Source: MADRE2 sp964397015
GTDB taxonomy: Bacteria; Desulfobacterota; Desulfobacteria; Desulfobacterales; Desulfobacteraceae
Length of the DNA stretch: 14,002 bases
Direction: 5' to 3'
Assembly (NCBI GenBank): GCA_964397015.1
Contig: CAYNHL010000096.1
Location: 1 to 14,002 of the forward strand
Below are positions 7,632 to 13,525 of this stretch, one piece after another; position 1 is the stretch's first letter; every line of letters starts with the position of its first letter. Made by a program: the position numbers and the translations under genes. The notes below the pieces were generated by a model. It made no database searches, was not told the DNA's origin, and saw only the letters and a list, made by a program, of their open reading frames with translations.

Positions 7632-8188
7632 GAAAATTTAACGGCAGAATTCGCTCCGGATTCTCCGTCCCAGCTACACCCACTGCAGATGAACTCAGCC
7701 AGAGCTTTGCCGCATTGGTCACAGGGGATAGGCGGTTGACCTTTTCTTGCCAGGATATAGATATTTTTATTATCCTGCAAAATTCCCGGAAATACTCCTT
7801 TTATTTTTATATTCAGAGCGGTTGTGTCTCCGAAATCATATTCATAATAGAGTGTATCTCCAGGCTTTAACATCTGATGAATTTTCCGGCTCATTTTTAT
7901 TTTAGCACCGAAACGGCCGCCAATGGAGAACTGGCTCATATGATCACAGCACTCAAGCCAAATGTTCCGGAGAAAAGAATCCAGTTCCTTCAACGTCGTG
8001 GTTCCGTAAAGAGCCAGGTGAAGGAAATAATCCGGATTGTATACCCCAGATACATAGAGATAATATGTTTTTTCATTGGGATTCCGAGTGCCGGTTCTCA
8101 AGTGCTTTGAAAGGCAGGATTGTAAATGCTTTGACATCCCCCTACCGGTATAGTCCTTACTACAAATTTTGCATGTTGTTTTGAGCAT
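7628..8188 (-). CDS. Zinc-finger protein of the plasmid pRiA4b ORF-3-like family
   Basis: The product has 186 residues. The N-terminus has a CCHC finger (C6-x2-C9, H21, C25; ...TGRGMSKHLQSC). The middle carries FLHLALYGTTTLKELDSFLR (55-74) and YYEYDFGD (114-121), which is the pRiA4b ORF-3/IS1096 passenger-like signature. A second zinc site at the C-terminus is C156-x2-C159 and C168-x2-C171. Homologues as I remember them continue after this site with further Cys/His residues. Here the protein ends after about 15 non-conserved residues, exactly at the abiE promoter, so its C-terminus may have been cut when abiE arrived. The function of the family is unknown; it occurs often in mobile or defence contexts. 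The ATG at 8188 has AGAGGA five bases upstream. Confidence 0.8.
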   Translation of the reverse strand: MLKTTCKICSKDYTGRGMSKHLQSCLSKHLRTGTRNPNEKTYYLYVSGVYNPDYFLHLALYGTTTLKELDSFLRNIWLECCDHMSQFSIGGRFGAKIKMSRKIHQMLKPGDTLYYEYDFGDTTALNIKIKGVFPGILQDNKNIYILARKGQPPIPCDQCGKALAEFICSGCSWDGESGANSAVKFS

Positions 8189-8363
8189 CTGTTCCTCTGC
8201 TTTAGTTCTGTTGTTTATCCAGCACTAAAATAATCTGGGTCGTTGAAAATTTTTCCATTACAAAAGCTATTGATTTTTCAGGTAATTCTCTATTTCAAAA
8301 GATTCAGGAGGATATCCGGGAACAAATGAAGAGCACCCGGAAAGACAGTCACCCACTCCCAGC

Positions 8364-8401
8364 CCATCAGACGATTGTTGAATATAAGGATCGTCTGATG
8401 G
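8364..8401 (-). terminator. Perfect 12-bp inverted repeat after the tautomerase gene
   Basis: CCATCAGACGAT (8364-8375) and ATCGTCTGATGG (8390-8401) are exact complements around a 14-base loop. It starts 10 bases after the tautomerase stop (8414-8412), so it would fold at the 3' end of that mRNA. There is no U tract, so it may be an RNA-stabilising hairpin, a factor-dependent terminator or a recombination-related dyad rather than an intrinsic terminator. The rest of 8189-8411 shows no gene. Confidence 0.4.
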
Positions 8402-8411
8402 TTCGGTGATT

Positions 8412-8801
8412 TTATACACCGATGTTGAATCCCAAATCCACTTCCGAAGCGGGAATACCTCCTCGTATACCCCAATTCTCCAAGGGAACTTCATGAAGCA
8501 CAATAAAAATATCACTTGCAAGTATTCCCAGTTTCCCCAAGTTAGCAACTATACCTTGATATAATGCCTTCTTTGCTTGCAATGAACGCCCCGCAAACAT
8601 CGATATTTCAACCAAGATATAATTTTCAGTTTTATCCGGAGAAACTTGAAAATCTTCCGGATGATATTCGTGGAATCTTATATCGCGGTCATCTTCCGGT
8701 ATCTTAAGAGTCTCTCGCATAGCCGCATGGATGGCTTCCATTATTTCCCTTTTCTGGGATGTATTCCAAGTTTTTCTCGTTTCAATTTTAACAAGGGGCA
8801 T
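8412..8801 (-). CDS. Tautomerase family protein (4-oxalocrotonate tautomerase superfamily)
   Basis: The product has 129 residues and begins M-P, so Met removal would expose the catalytic N-terminal proline typical of this superfamily. The second half reads YILVEISMFAGRS (61-73), KKALYQGIVANL (77-88), then ENWGIRGG and PASEVDLGF, which matches the two-motif, about 130-residue tautomerase group. R72 and R113 are candidate substrate-binding arginines. Such enzymes catalyse keto-enol tautomerisation or related dehalogenation/hydration of small acids, acting as oligomers in the cytosol; the substrate is not predictable. The ATG at 8801 has only a weak ribosome binding site (AGAAG). It is a monocistronic unit flanked by a 12-bp hairpin downstream and by a hairpin and intron scar upstream. 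Confidence 0.85.
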   Translation of the reverse strand: MPLVKIETRKTWNTSQKREIMEAIHAAMRETLKIPEDDRDIRFHEYHPEDFQVSPDKTENYILVEISMFAGRSLQAKKALYQGIVANLGKLGILASDIFIVLHEVPLENWGIRGGIPASEVDLGFNIGV

Positions 8802-8830
8802 ATTCTACTTCTGATGTATGAATTGTAGAC

Positions 8831-8888
8831 ACCGAACGCCGCGCTATAGCGGCGAGCGGCTTTATGCGCGTCCGACTGAAAGCGTCTT
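8831..8888. repeat. Hairpin-rich 5' flank of intron remnant A, possible attC-like site
   Basis: CGCCGC (8837-8842) and GCGGCG (8849-8854) form a strong stem around GCTATA. On the + strand GCGCGTCCGACTGAAAGCG leads into CTT and then the intron 5' end at 8889. The stretch resembles one half of integron attC sites, which end with a similar arm followed by TTGTT. ACCGAAC (8831-8837) is one base away from the attC core RYYYAAC. A plain group IIC-type insertion next to any DNA hairpin is an equally good reading. Confidence 0.3.
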
Positions 8889-9103
8889 GTGTACGCCCGG
8901 CATGGGCGTGAACTTATGGGGTGAAAGTCCCCTATACGTGAGTCCTGTTAACATGATTTACCGATAACACAAGTATTAGCTGAAAACAAGGGCGGAACCG
9001 TGAGGGACCGTCCAAAGGGCTTGAGCAAAGCGAAAGGCGAGCCACAGGAATGCATGCATTGTGTTGTGGGGGCTGGGGGGCTAAAACCCCTGGCTATCCG
9101 ATT
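8889..9103 (+). mobile_element. Deleted group II intron remnant (copy A): 5' domain I joined to 3' end
   Basis: It begins GTGTACGCCCGGCATGGGCG and continues with GGGGTGAAAGTCCCC, the layout of the 5' end and first helices of bacterial group II introns. Bases 8889-9048 match 9932-10091 over 160 bases with one difference (9008 C versus 10051 T). After 9048 the copies diverge. Here about 13 unrelated bases (including the palindrome AATGCATGCATT, 9049-9060) lead to 9062-9103, the same 3'-end-like sequence found at 5287-5328. The whole thing is only 215 bases, with no reverse transcriptase, no domain V and most of domain I missing, so it cannot splice on its own. It lies on the + strand, opposite to the genes around it. 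Confidence 0.6.
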
Positions 9104-9133
9104 CGCCATAAAGTAATAGATCAATATCCAATA

Positions 9134-9832
9134 TTATGGCAAACCGGTAAAAAAGCGCTTCCAACGCGGGTGATGTTTATTATTAATATCAAGTGAAATG
9201 ACTATAGATGTAGCCTGGCCGACAATTCGATTTCGCTCAACAAATCCAAAGTATCTTGAATCAGCGCTGTTGTCACGATTGTCACCCATCATAAAATATT
9301 CACCCTCAGGAATAGTAACTGGACTAAATGAACGAAGCGATGGACGCTGCGGTGTATTCATTACAGGATGTCGTGTGTGGCTTAAATTTTCAATAAAGCC
9401 GTTTTGGTTCGCATCCATGCTAAGTGAAAAATCATTCATTATTGAGTCATTGATTGGTTCATACTTAATTTTTTCACCATTAATGATGAGTTGATTATTC
9501 CGCATTGCTATAGAATCCCCAGGGATACCAATAACTCTTTTTACCAAACGTTTGCCATCAGCGGGCGAAAAAAACACAACTATATCTCCTCGTTGTGGGT
9601 CACCCCACTCAGCAATATGCAATGTTGTGTATGGGATTTTTAGATCATAAGCTAGTTTATTCACAAATATTCGATCACCTTCTAAAATAGTAGGTTTCAT
9701 AGACCCGGTAGGCACAATATTCCAATCCGCTATAGCTGACTTAAAAGAGGTTGCAATAATCAATGCAACAAAGATTGAGTAGCCCCACCCCTTCCAAAAT
9801 AATTTAAGATTTGTCTTCCAATTTTTTTTCAC
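9134..9832 (-). CDS. lepB: Signal peptidase I
   Basis: The product has 232 residues. A single N-terminal membrane anchor spans about 17-36, with the catalytic domain on the periplasmic side. Box B is NIVPTGSMKPT with the nucleophile S44. Box D is LVKRVIGIPGD with the general base K98. Box E is GDNRDNSADSR at 183-193. It would cleave signal peptides from exported proteins. All catalytic elements are intact. The start is GTG (9832-9830) with a good AGGAG six bases upstream. It is shorter than E. coli LepB (one rather than two membrane segments). Unlike a housekeeping lepB next to lepA or rnc, it stands alone between two intron remnants, which suggests an accessory, horizontally moved paralogue; I cannot see whether another copy exists elsewhere. 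Confidence 0.93.
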   Translation of the reverse strand: MKKNWKTNLKLFWKGWGYSIFVALIIATSFKSAIADWNIVPTGSMKPTILEGDRIFVNKLAYDLKIPYTTLHIAEWGDPQRGDIVVFFSPADGKRLVKRVIGIPGDSIAMRNNQLIINGEKIKYEPINDSIMNDFSLSMDANQNGFIENLSHTRHPVMNTPQRPSLRSFSPVTIPEGEYFMMGDNRDNSADSRYFGFVERNRIVGQATSIVISLDINNKHHPRWKRFFTGLP

Positions 9833-9854
9833 TTTATTCTCCTATAAAAAGTGT

Positions 9855-9931
9855 GGCGAACGTAGAGTTAACTGGCGTGGCGCTGTTTGCCACGTCCAGG
9901 CGGAGTGTAACGCAGCGATGTTGAACGCCTG
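9855..9931. repeat. Bulged hairpin directly 5' of intron remnant B, possible attC-like site
   Basis: CTGGCGTGGC (9872-9881) pairs with GCCACG and CCAG (9889-9894, 9896-9899) around a 7-base loop, leaving one extrahelical T (9895). Outer short pairings (GGCG 9855-9858 with CGCC 9926-9929; GTTA 9867-9870 with TAAC 9908-9911) extend an imperfect dyad over about 75 bases. A bulged stem with outer imperfect arms is the architecture of integron attC sites. GTTGAAC (9920-9926) fits the core GTTRRRY, but the opposite core is imperfect. It also forms the leader of the lepB mRNA. Confidence 0.35.
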
Positions 9932-10223
9932 GTGTACGCCCGGCATGGGCGTGAACTTATGGGGTGAAAGTCCCCTATACGTGAGTCCTGTTAACATGAT
10001 TTACCGATAACACAAGTATTAGCTGAAAACAAGGGCGGAACCGTGAGGGATCGTCCAAAGGGCTTGAGCAAAGCGAAAGGCGAGCCACAGGCGAGAGCGA
10101 CTACCGGGAGCGTCAACATGGAGCGCAAAACTATGAGCCGACGAACTTCAAACAACATATAAGGCCTGGTCTCCGGGTAAGCCGGCACAACATGACAAAG
10201 CCCAGGATTATTACAGCCGCCAT
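9932..10223 (+). mobile_element. Group II intron 5' fragment (copy B)
   Basis: Bases 9932-10091 are the second copy of the 160-base repeat. Unlike copy A the intron-like sequence then continues, through CGAACTTCAAACAACATA (about 10142-10159) and AAGGCCTGGTCTCC, to about 10223. The CGAACTTCA...ATAT.AGGC pattern also occurs in domain I of well-studied group IIC introns, which supports the assignment. No reverse transcriptase, domain V or 3' end follows: after about 10223 the sequence changes character (a T run, then unrelated AT-richer sequence). The 3' limit is approximate. The long antisense open frame here is an artefact of the structured RNA sequence. Confidence 0.6.
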
Positions 10224-10633
10224 CTTTTTTTATGAAATACAGTCTGTAACGGATTCTTGGGATTAACACATAACTTACAATAACTCCTGGCTGTAACCGT
10301 AACGCCAACTGAACTGCCTGGCGTGATGGCATCTGTAAACACAACACCGTCTCCGTCATTTCCTGCAGCAGAACAGATACCGGTGGTGTGAAGTCCGACA
10401 GCGCCATTATCTCCAGTGAAGGGCCGCAGCAAAAGACGATTGTTGAAGATTATCCAACCCCTCTCCCTTATTCAAGGCAACCGGGGTATCAGCAGACACT
10501 TTTGAAGATCCTGTCCACCAGTATCAAATCAGATTTAAGGATTTCATTCAGATCTGCAATTGCCTGAAGATGAGTCGGTCTAATTCCAGGATCGATTGGC
10601 AGATGTTGCACCGGAGGATGCCGTTAGGGATCT
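10224..10633. other. Gene-poor stretch with unassigned open-frame debris
   Basis: No confident gene is visible. On the minus strand 10211-10432 is open (TTG start; contains NGAVGLHTTGICSAAGNDGD and FTDAITPGSSVGVTVTA, which look like a fragment of an extracellular or pilin-like protein) and ends just inside the intron fragment. A second minus-strand open stretch at 10489-10623 encodes a plausible protein piece (IRPTHLQAIADLNEILK, then LILVDRIF) with no good start. I cannot assign either to a family; they are probably gene fragments left by rearrangement. Confidence 0.35.
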
Positions 10634-11389
10634 TCACCATAAGCCCCCAAGAGCTATGGTTATGGCCTCCCCGCTGACCCCACTGGATTCCTCGGATGCC
10701 AGGAAGGCGATCACCTCGGCCACTTCTCCGGGTGTCACCACCCGGCCCCCCGGGTAAAGCGCAGCTCTTTCGGCCCACACCTCATCCGGGGTGATACCAC
10801 GTTGCGCGGCTTCGGCTTCGGCCGAAATCTCAGCCATTGGGGTTCGCACCCAGCCGGGCAGCACCGCGTTGGAAGTCACGCCATACGGCCCGGCATCCTG
10901 GGCAACCGAGCGCATCAGCCCCAGAAGACCGTGCTTTGAGCTGTTGTAAGCGCTGCCGGCGTATTCCGCCACCTGTCCGGCCGTCGAACTCGTAAATACA
11001 AGTCGGCCGTAACCCTGTTTAATCATATCTTTGACAACTAAACGTGACAGGAAATATGGACCATCCAGGTTGGTGCGCATGGTTTCACGCCAGATCTCCG
11101 GCTCCTGCTCCCAGATCACCCGTTCATGTGCCGAACCAATACCGTGATTGCACACCAGGATTGCAACCGGCCCCAGGCGATCCTGTGTTTCCTCCACCGC
11201 AAGTTTACAGCCGTCCGGTGTACTCAGATCCGCCACAACGTAGTCCAGGCCCAGCGTCTGCAGTTCATTTTCACTGCGCGCAGCGGCTATTACCCGTGCA
11301 CCGCGTGACCTCAGCAGTTCAGCCGTAACCCTCCCGATTCCACGCCCCGCACCAGTTACCAGCGCCACCCTCCCTTCTACTCCCGGCAT
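10634..11389 (-). CDS. Short-chain dehydrogenase/reductase (classical SDR)
   Basis: The product has 251 residues, full length for a classical SDR. The NAD(P)-binding motif is TGAGRGIG at 12-19, followed by NHG (81-83, a variant of NAG), N107, S134/S135, and the catalytic Y148-x3-K152 (YNSSK). The C-terminal EAITIALGGLW is the usual SDR end. D54 in the VADLS segment sits at the adenine-binding loop. It should oxidise or reduce a hydroxyl/keto group, as in 3-oxoacyl-ACP reductase or 3-hydroxybutyrate dehydrogenase relatives; the substrate is not predictable. The ATG at 11389 is preceded by GGGGGTG six to seven bases upstream. The gene is clearly richer in G and C than the flanking genes, suggesting a different donor. 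No partner gene is adjacent. Confidence 0.9.
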   Translation of the reverse strand: MPGVEGRVALVTGAGRGIGRVTAELLRSRGARVIAAARSENELQTLGLDYVVADLSTPDGCKLAVEETQDRLGPVAILVCNHGIGSAHERVIWEQEPEIWRETMRTNLDGPYFLSRLVVKDMIKQGYGRLVFTSSTAGQVAEYAGSAYNSSKHGLLGLMRSVAQDAGPYGVTSNAVLPGWVRTPMAEISAEAEAAQRGITPDEVWAERAALYPGGRVVTPGEVAEVIAFLASEESSGVSGEAITIALGGLW

Positions 11390-11464
11390 ATTACACCCCC
11401 ATTTCGATGCATAATCTATTTTCCCAAAGTTGTGGCCTTTTAACTATTCTGAAATTATTCCTGT

Positions 11465-11684
11465 CTACTTGTGTCGTTGTCCATTAAACTCTGATTGTAA
11501 TTCAGATTTAACAGATTCAAAATCTTTGAAATGAGCTGCCCGTGCAGATAAAACATCCTTGTGCCACTCAGGAGAGGGGATATCGTCTGGATCACGCATA
11601 CGATGATCCCAAATTTGGTTAATCACAACAAATTTTTCAGTTTTCAGTGATTGTCATTTCATCTAATGGTAAAGTTTTTTGCAT
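11465..11684 (-). pseudogene. Frameshifted addiction-module antitoxin-like gene (PF09720-type)
   Basis: The ATG at 11684-11682 has AGAGGA five bases upstream and begins MQKTLPLDEMTITEN, then hits TGA. Directly after, in another frame, the protein continues as EKFVVINQIWDHR, ...DDIPSPEWHKDVLSARAAHF..., to TAG at 11467-11465. The LPL-EM-x(3)-EK-x(4)-I-W ... D-D-I-P-S-P-x-W-H-x-x-V-L pattern is that of the small putative addiction-module component family. The break is a 7-base tandem duplication (ACTGAAA twice on the minus strand). Removing one copy gives an uninterrupted 70-residue protein, the normal family size. No RelE/ParE toxin gene follows; the SDR gene is next. The promoter and ribosome binding site are intact. 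Confidence 0.75.
11635..11648 (-). repeat. 7-bp tandem duplication causing the antitoxin frameshift
   Basis: TTTCAGT is present twice head to tail (11635-11641 and 11642-11648; ACTGAAA in the gene's sense). Seven is not a multiple of three, and deleting one unit restores the frame exactly across the conserved EK-x(4)-I-W region. Confidence 0.85.
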
Positions 11685-11714
11685 TACATCCTCTTTAATC
11701 AACTATTTAGATTT

Positions 11715-11743
11715 ATTCTACATATTTTTTGCAAATTACGCAA
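11715..11743 (-). promoter_or_regulatory. Promoter of the antitoxin-like pseudogene
   Basis: On the minus strand TTGCGT (11743-11738) and TAGAAT (11720-11715) are separated by 17 bases. The predicted transcript start near 11708 gives a leader of about 23 bases to the ATG at 11684, containing the AGAGGA ribosome binding site. The rest of 11685-11813 shows no gene and no clear terminator after hipA. Confidence 0.55.
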
Positions 11744-11813
11744 TATACAAGAATATCATAGACATGACGTTTCCAAATAACCTGCTTGCCCGGTTGATTT
11801 GGCTGGTTGAATT

Positions 11814-13130
11814 TCAGAGTGTACCTTTCAACGTATGCAGATTATCTTGAATCATCTGTAGCAACTCATTTTTTACTTTTACCCGGCTTGCAAAATCTTT
11901 CCAATTCTTGACCACCGTATTGATATCCTTAATTATTTTTTTACCTTTTTTTATGTTGTTTGCTTTGGCAACCGTCATTAAATCTTCTTTACCGATACTT
12001 CTGTGTTTTCCATTTATGCTTAACGTCTGCTGGTTTACCCACACATTTTTAGGATCATATGAATAACAGACATCGTATGCCGGCGAAAGTTTCCATTTTC
12101 CATTCTGTTTCAACTGGAACGAAAAATTTTTAGTGTGGTCATCGCAATTGGTTGCCAGAACATTGAATACCATTCTACGGAACATTTGCTCTGCTTCCGG
12201 ATATTTCAGACGTAATAAACGCATTGTTTGGAATACTTGCTCATAGCTGTATCCATAAATATTATTATAATCATAATGCTGGATTGCACAGAGGGTTTGA
12301 ATATGGTGCCTGATATTGTTTTCCTGCCGATCGAATCGTTTCGTCATAAAGTGGGCTCGGTTGTTTTCTTCCAACAATTCGCACTCAGACATTTCAATGT
12401 CACATTCCTTTGCCATCAGATAATATGCGTATTCAACACGTCCCCAGCCCTGAATGACTCCGAATTGTGCACTGCTTACACCGTCAAGCTTTATGAGCCA
12501 ATGTTCAAATCCTTTGGGCACTCTGGTCTGACCGGATCTAACTTCTTTTGTTTTTTTATTGTAAGCGACAACAGCCTTGGGCCTTGCACCACCTGCAGAG
12601 GTTCCGATTTTTATAAGTTCTTTCATTGTGTGTTCATCATCGGTACTGACATTTATTTCAAAATTTTTTCTTTCTGAAAGTATCTTTTTTGCAACGTCAA
12701 CAAGGCTTGCTATTTCAACAGAAAATGTGTTTTTGCCTGCTTTTAACTGGGCAGGCTCAAATTCCAAGGCACCCATCCCCCTGGTGCCGATAAAACATAG
12801 TTTTTCCACTGGATTCATACTGTTGGGAGGTCGGCCGTTTTGGGCCAGCCATGCTTCAATCAGCTGATTGCCATATTTATCAGGCAGAGAGTCTGCCAGC
12901 AAACCGGGTAACCCCTTAAATGTATCCTCCGCCATATCTTTTGACGGGCGTAGATCCGGAAAACTGTATACCCGGCTGCCATTGCTGATCGGCATTTTTA
13001 TTGGAGAAATATCCCAGTTTTTTTCAATAAAACTTTTATCAAACTGAAAACTCGATAGTTGCCGTACCGTATCCCATCTGACAACACCTGCAAACGTACC
13101 CCAGATATGTACGTATGCATAATCTACCAC
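11814..13130 (-). CDS. hipA: HipA-type serine/threonine kinase toxin
   Basis: The product has 438 residues, close to E. coli HipA. The N-terminal subdomain contains FKGLPGLLADSLPDKYGN (71-88), a HipA hallmark. The glycine-rich loop GTSAGGARPKAVV (176-188) contains S178, at the position of the autophosphorylated serine of HipA. WLIKLD (211-216) supplies the ATP-binding lysine K214. The catalytic loop is NVLATNCDDHTKNFSF (323-338), with metal ligand N335. LSPAYD (348-353) is the DFG-like motif with D353. HipA kinases phosphorylate targets such as aminoacyl-tRNA synthetases and halt growth. All catalytic residues look present. The GTG start (13130-13128) overlaps the hipB stop region, with GGAG seven bases upstream, so it is translationally coupled to the antitoxin. 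Confidence 0.92.
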   Translation of the reverse strand: MVDYAYVHIWGTFAGVVRWDTVRQLSSFQFDKSFIEKNWDISPIKMPISNGSRVYSFPDLRPSKDMAEDTFKGLPGLLADSLPDKYGNQLIEAWLAQNGRPPNSMNPVEKLCFIGTRGMGALEFEPAQLKAGKNTFSVEIASLVDVAKKILSERKNFEINVSTDDEHTMKELIKIGTSAGGARPKAVVAYNKKTKEVRSGQTRVPKGFEHWLIKLDGVSSAQFGVIQGWGRVEYAYYLMAKECDIEMSECELLEENNRAHFMTKRFDRQENNIRHHIQTLCAIQHYDYNNIYGYSYEQVFQTMRLLRLKYPEAEQMFRRMVFNVLATNCDDHTKNFSFQLKQNGKWKLSPAYDVCYSYDPKNVWVNQQTLSINGKHRSIGKEDLMTVAKANNIKKGKKIIKDINTVVKNWKDFASRVKVKNELLQMIQDNLHTLKGTL

Positions 13131-13474
13131 CCCAAATCTCCATTTGAATCATTTGTTTTAGGTTTAGGTCTTGCTCTCTTTTTCTTTTTTTCTTGTAATC
13201 TGGCGTACGCTATCGGGCTGACTGTATCCTCGATGGTGAATATTCTCAACAAATGGATCAAATCGAGCACCCTTAATATCTGGATGAGGGTTGCAAGCGT
13301 TATCGACTCACCATTTTCTATCTGGCTTAAGGTCCAGCGATTTATTCCAGCATCTTCGGCGACTTGAGCCTGTGTTCTATTCTGTTCCAGCCTTTGATGC
13401 CTAATATAGGCACCGATGGCGCCTATAATTGCTTTATCTGACATAGCAACCCAATCTTCGTTGGTTTTTTCCAT
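13124..13474 (-). CDS. hipB: HipB-like XRE-family antitoxin/repressor
   Basis: The ATG at 13474-13472 gives 116 residues. An in-frame TTG at 13486 adds four, and a later ATG (the MSDKAIIGAIGAY start, 10 codons downstream) is also plausible; none has a strong Shine-Dalgarno. The helix-turn-helix covers roughly GAYIRHQRLEQNRTQ through LSQIENGES, then a LATLIQILRVLDL helix. The C-terminus is a basic lysine/arginine-rich tail. Its placement immediately upstream of, and overlapping, hipA identifies it as the cognate antitoxin, which would bind HipA and repress the operon. A strong palindrome lies 25-42 bases upstream of the ATG. Confidence 0.88.
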   Translation of the reverse strand: MEKTNEDWVAMSDKAIIGAIGAYIRHQRLEQNRTQAQVAEDAGINRWTLSQIENGESITLATLIQILRVLDLIHLLRIFTIEDTVSPIAYARLQEKKKKRARPKPKTNDSNGDLGW

Positions 13475-13490
13475 CACTAAATCCAATCAA

Positions 13491-13525
13491 TTTGCTTATG
13501 TTGGCATTTGCCAACAAATAGCAAA
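13491..13525. promoter_or_regulatory. Palindromic operator candidate for hipBA
   Basis: TGTTGGCATTTGCCAACA (13499-13516) is a perfect 8-bp inverted repeat around TT. Outer arms TTTGCT (13491-13496) and AGCAAA (13520-13525) add a second, slightly offset dyad. It lies between the hipB start and the AT-rich upstream region that should hold the promoter, as expected for autoregulation. It does not look like the TATCC/GGATA operators of E. coli HipB. A very weak promoter (TTGCTT-N17-TATTTG on the minus strand) overlaps its edge. Confidence 0.65.

Noticed and set aside
8267..8548. 93-codon and 61-codon minus-strand open frames over the end of the tautomerase gene
   Set aside because: They overlap the tautomerase coding sequence in other frames and have no motif; they run through the 12-bp inverted repeat.
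9991..10407. 138-codon minus-strand open frame with plausible hydrophobic residues
   Set aside because: It runs antisense through the structured group II intron fragment, including the 160-base repeat; such frames arise from intron RNA sequence and it has no ribosome binding site or recognisable domain.
8369..10447. A 14-base identical word (AGACGATTGTTGAA) at 8369-8382 and 10434-10447
   Set aside because: The flanks do not align beyond a few bases, and one such match is expected by chance in 14 kb on two strands.
12228..12677. 149-codon plus-strand open frame
   Set aside because: It is wholly antisense to the conserved kinase core of hipA; the hipA frame carries all the motifs.
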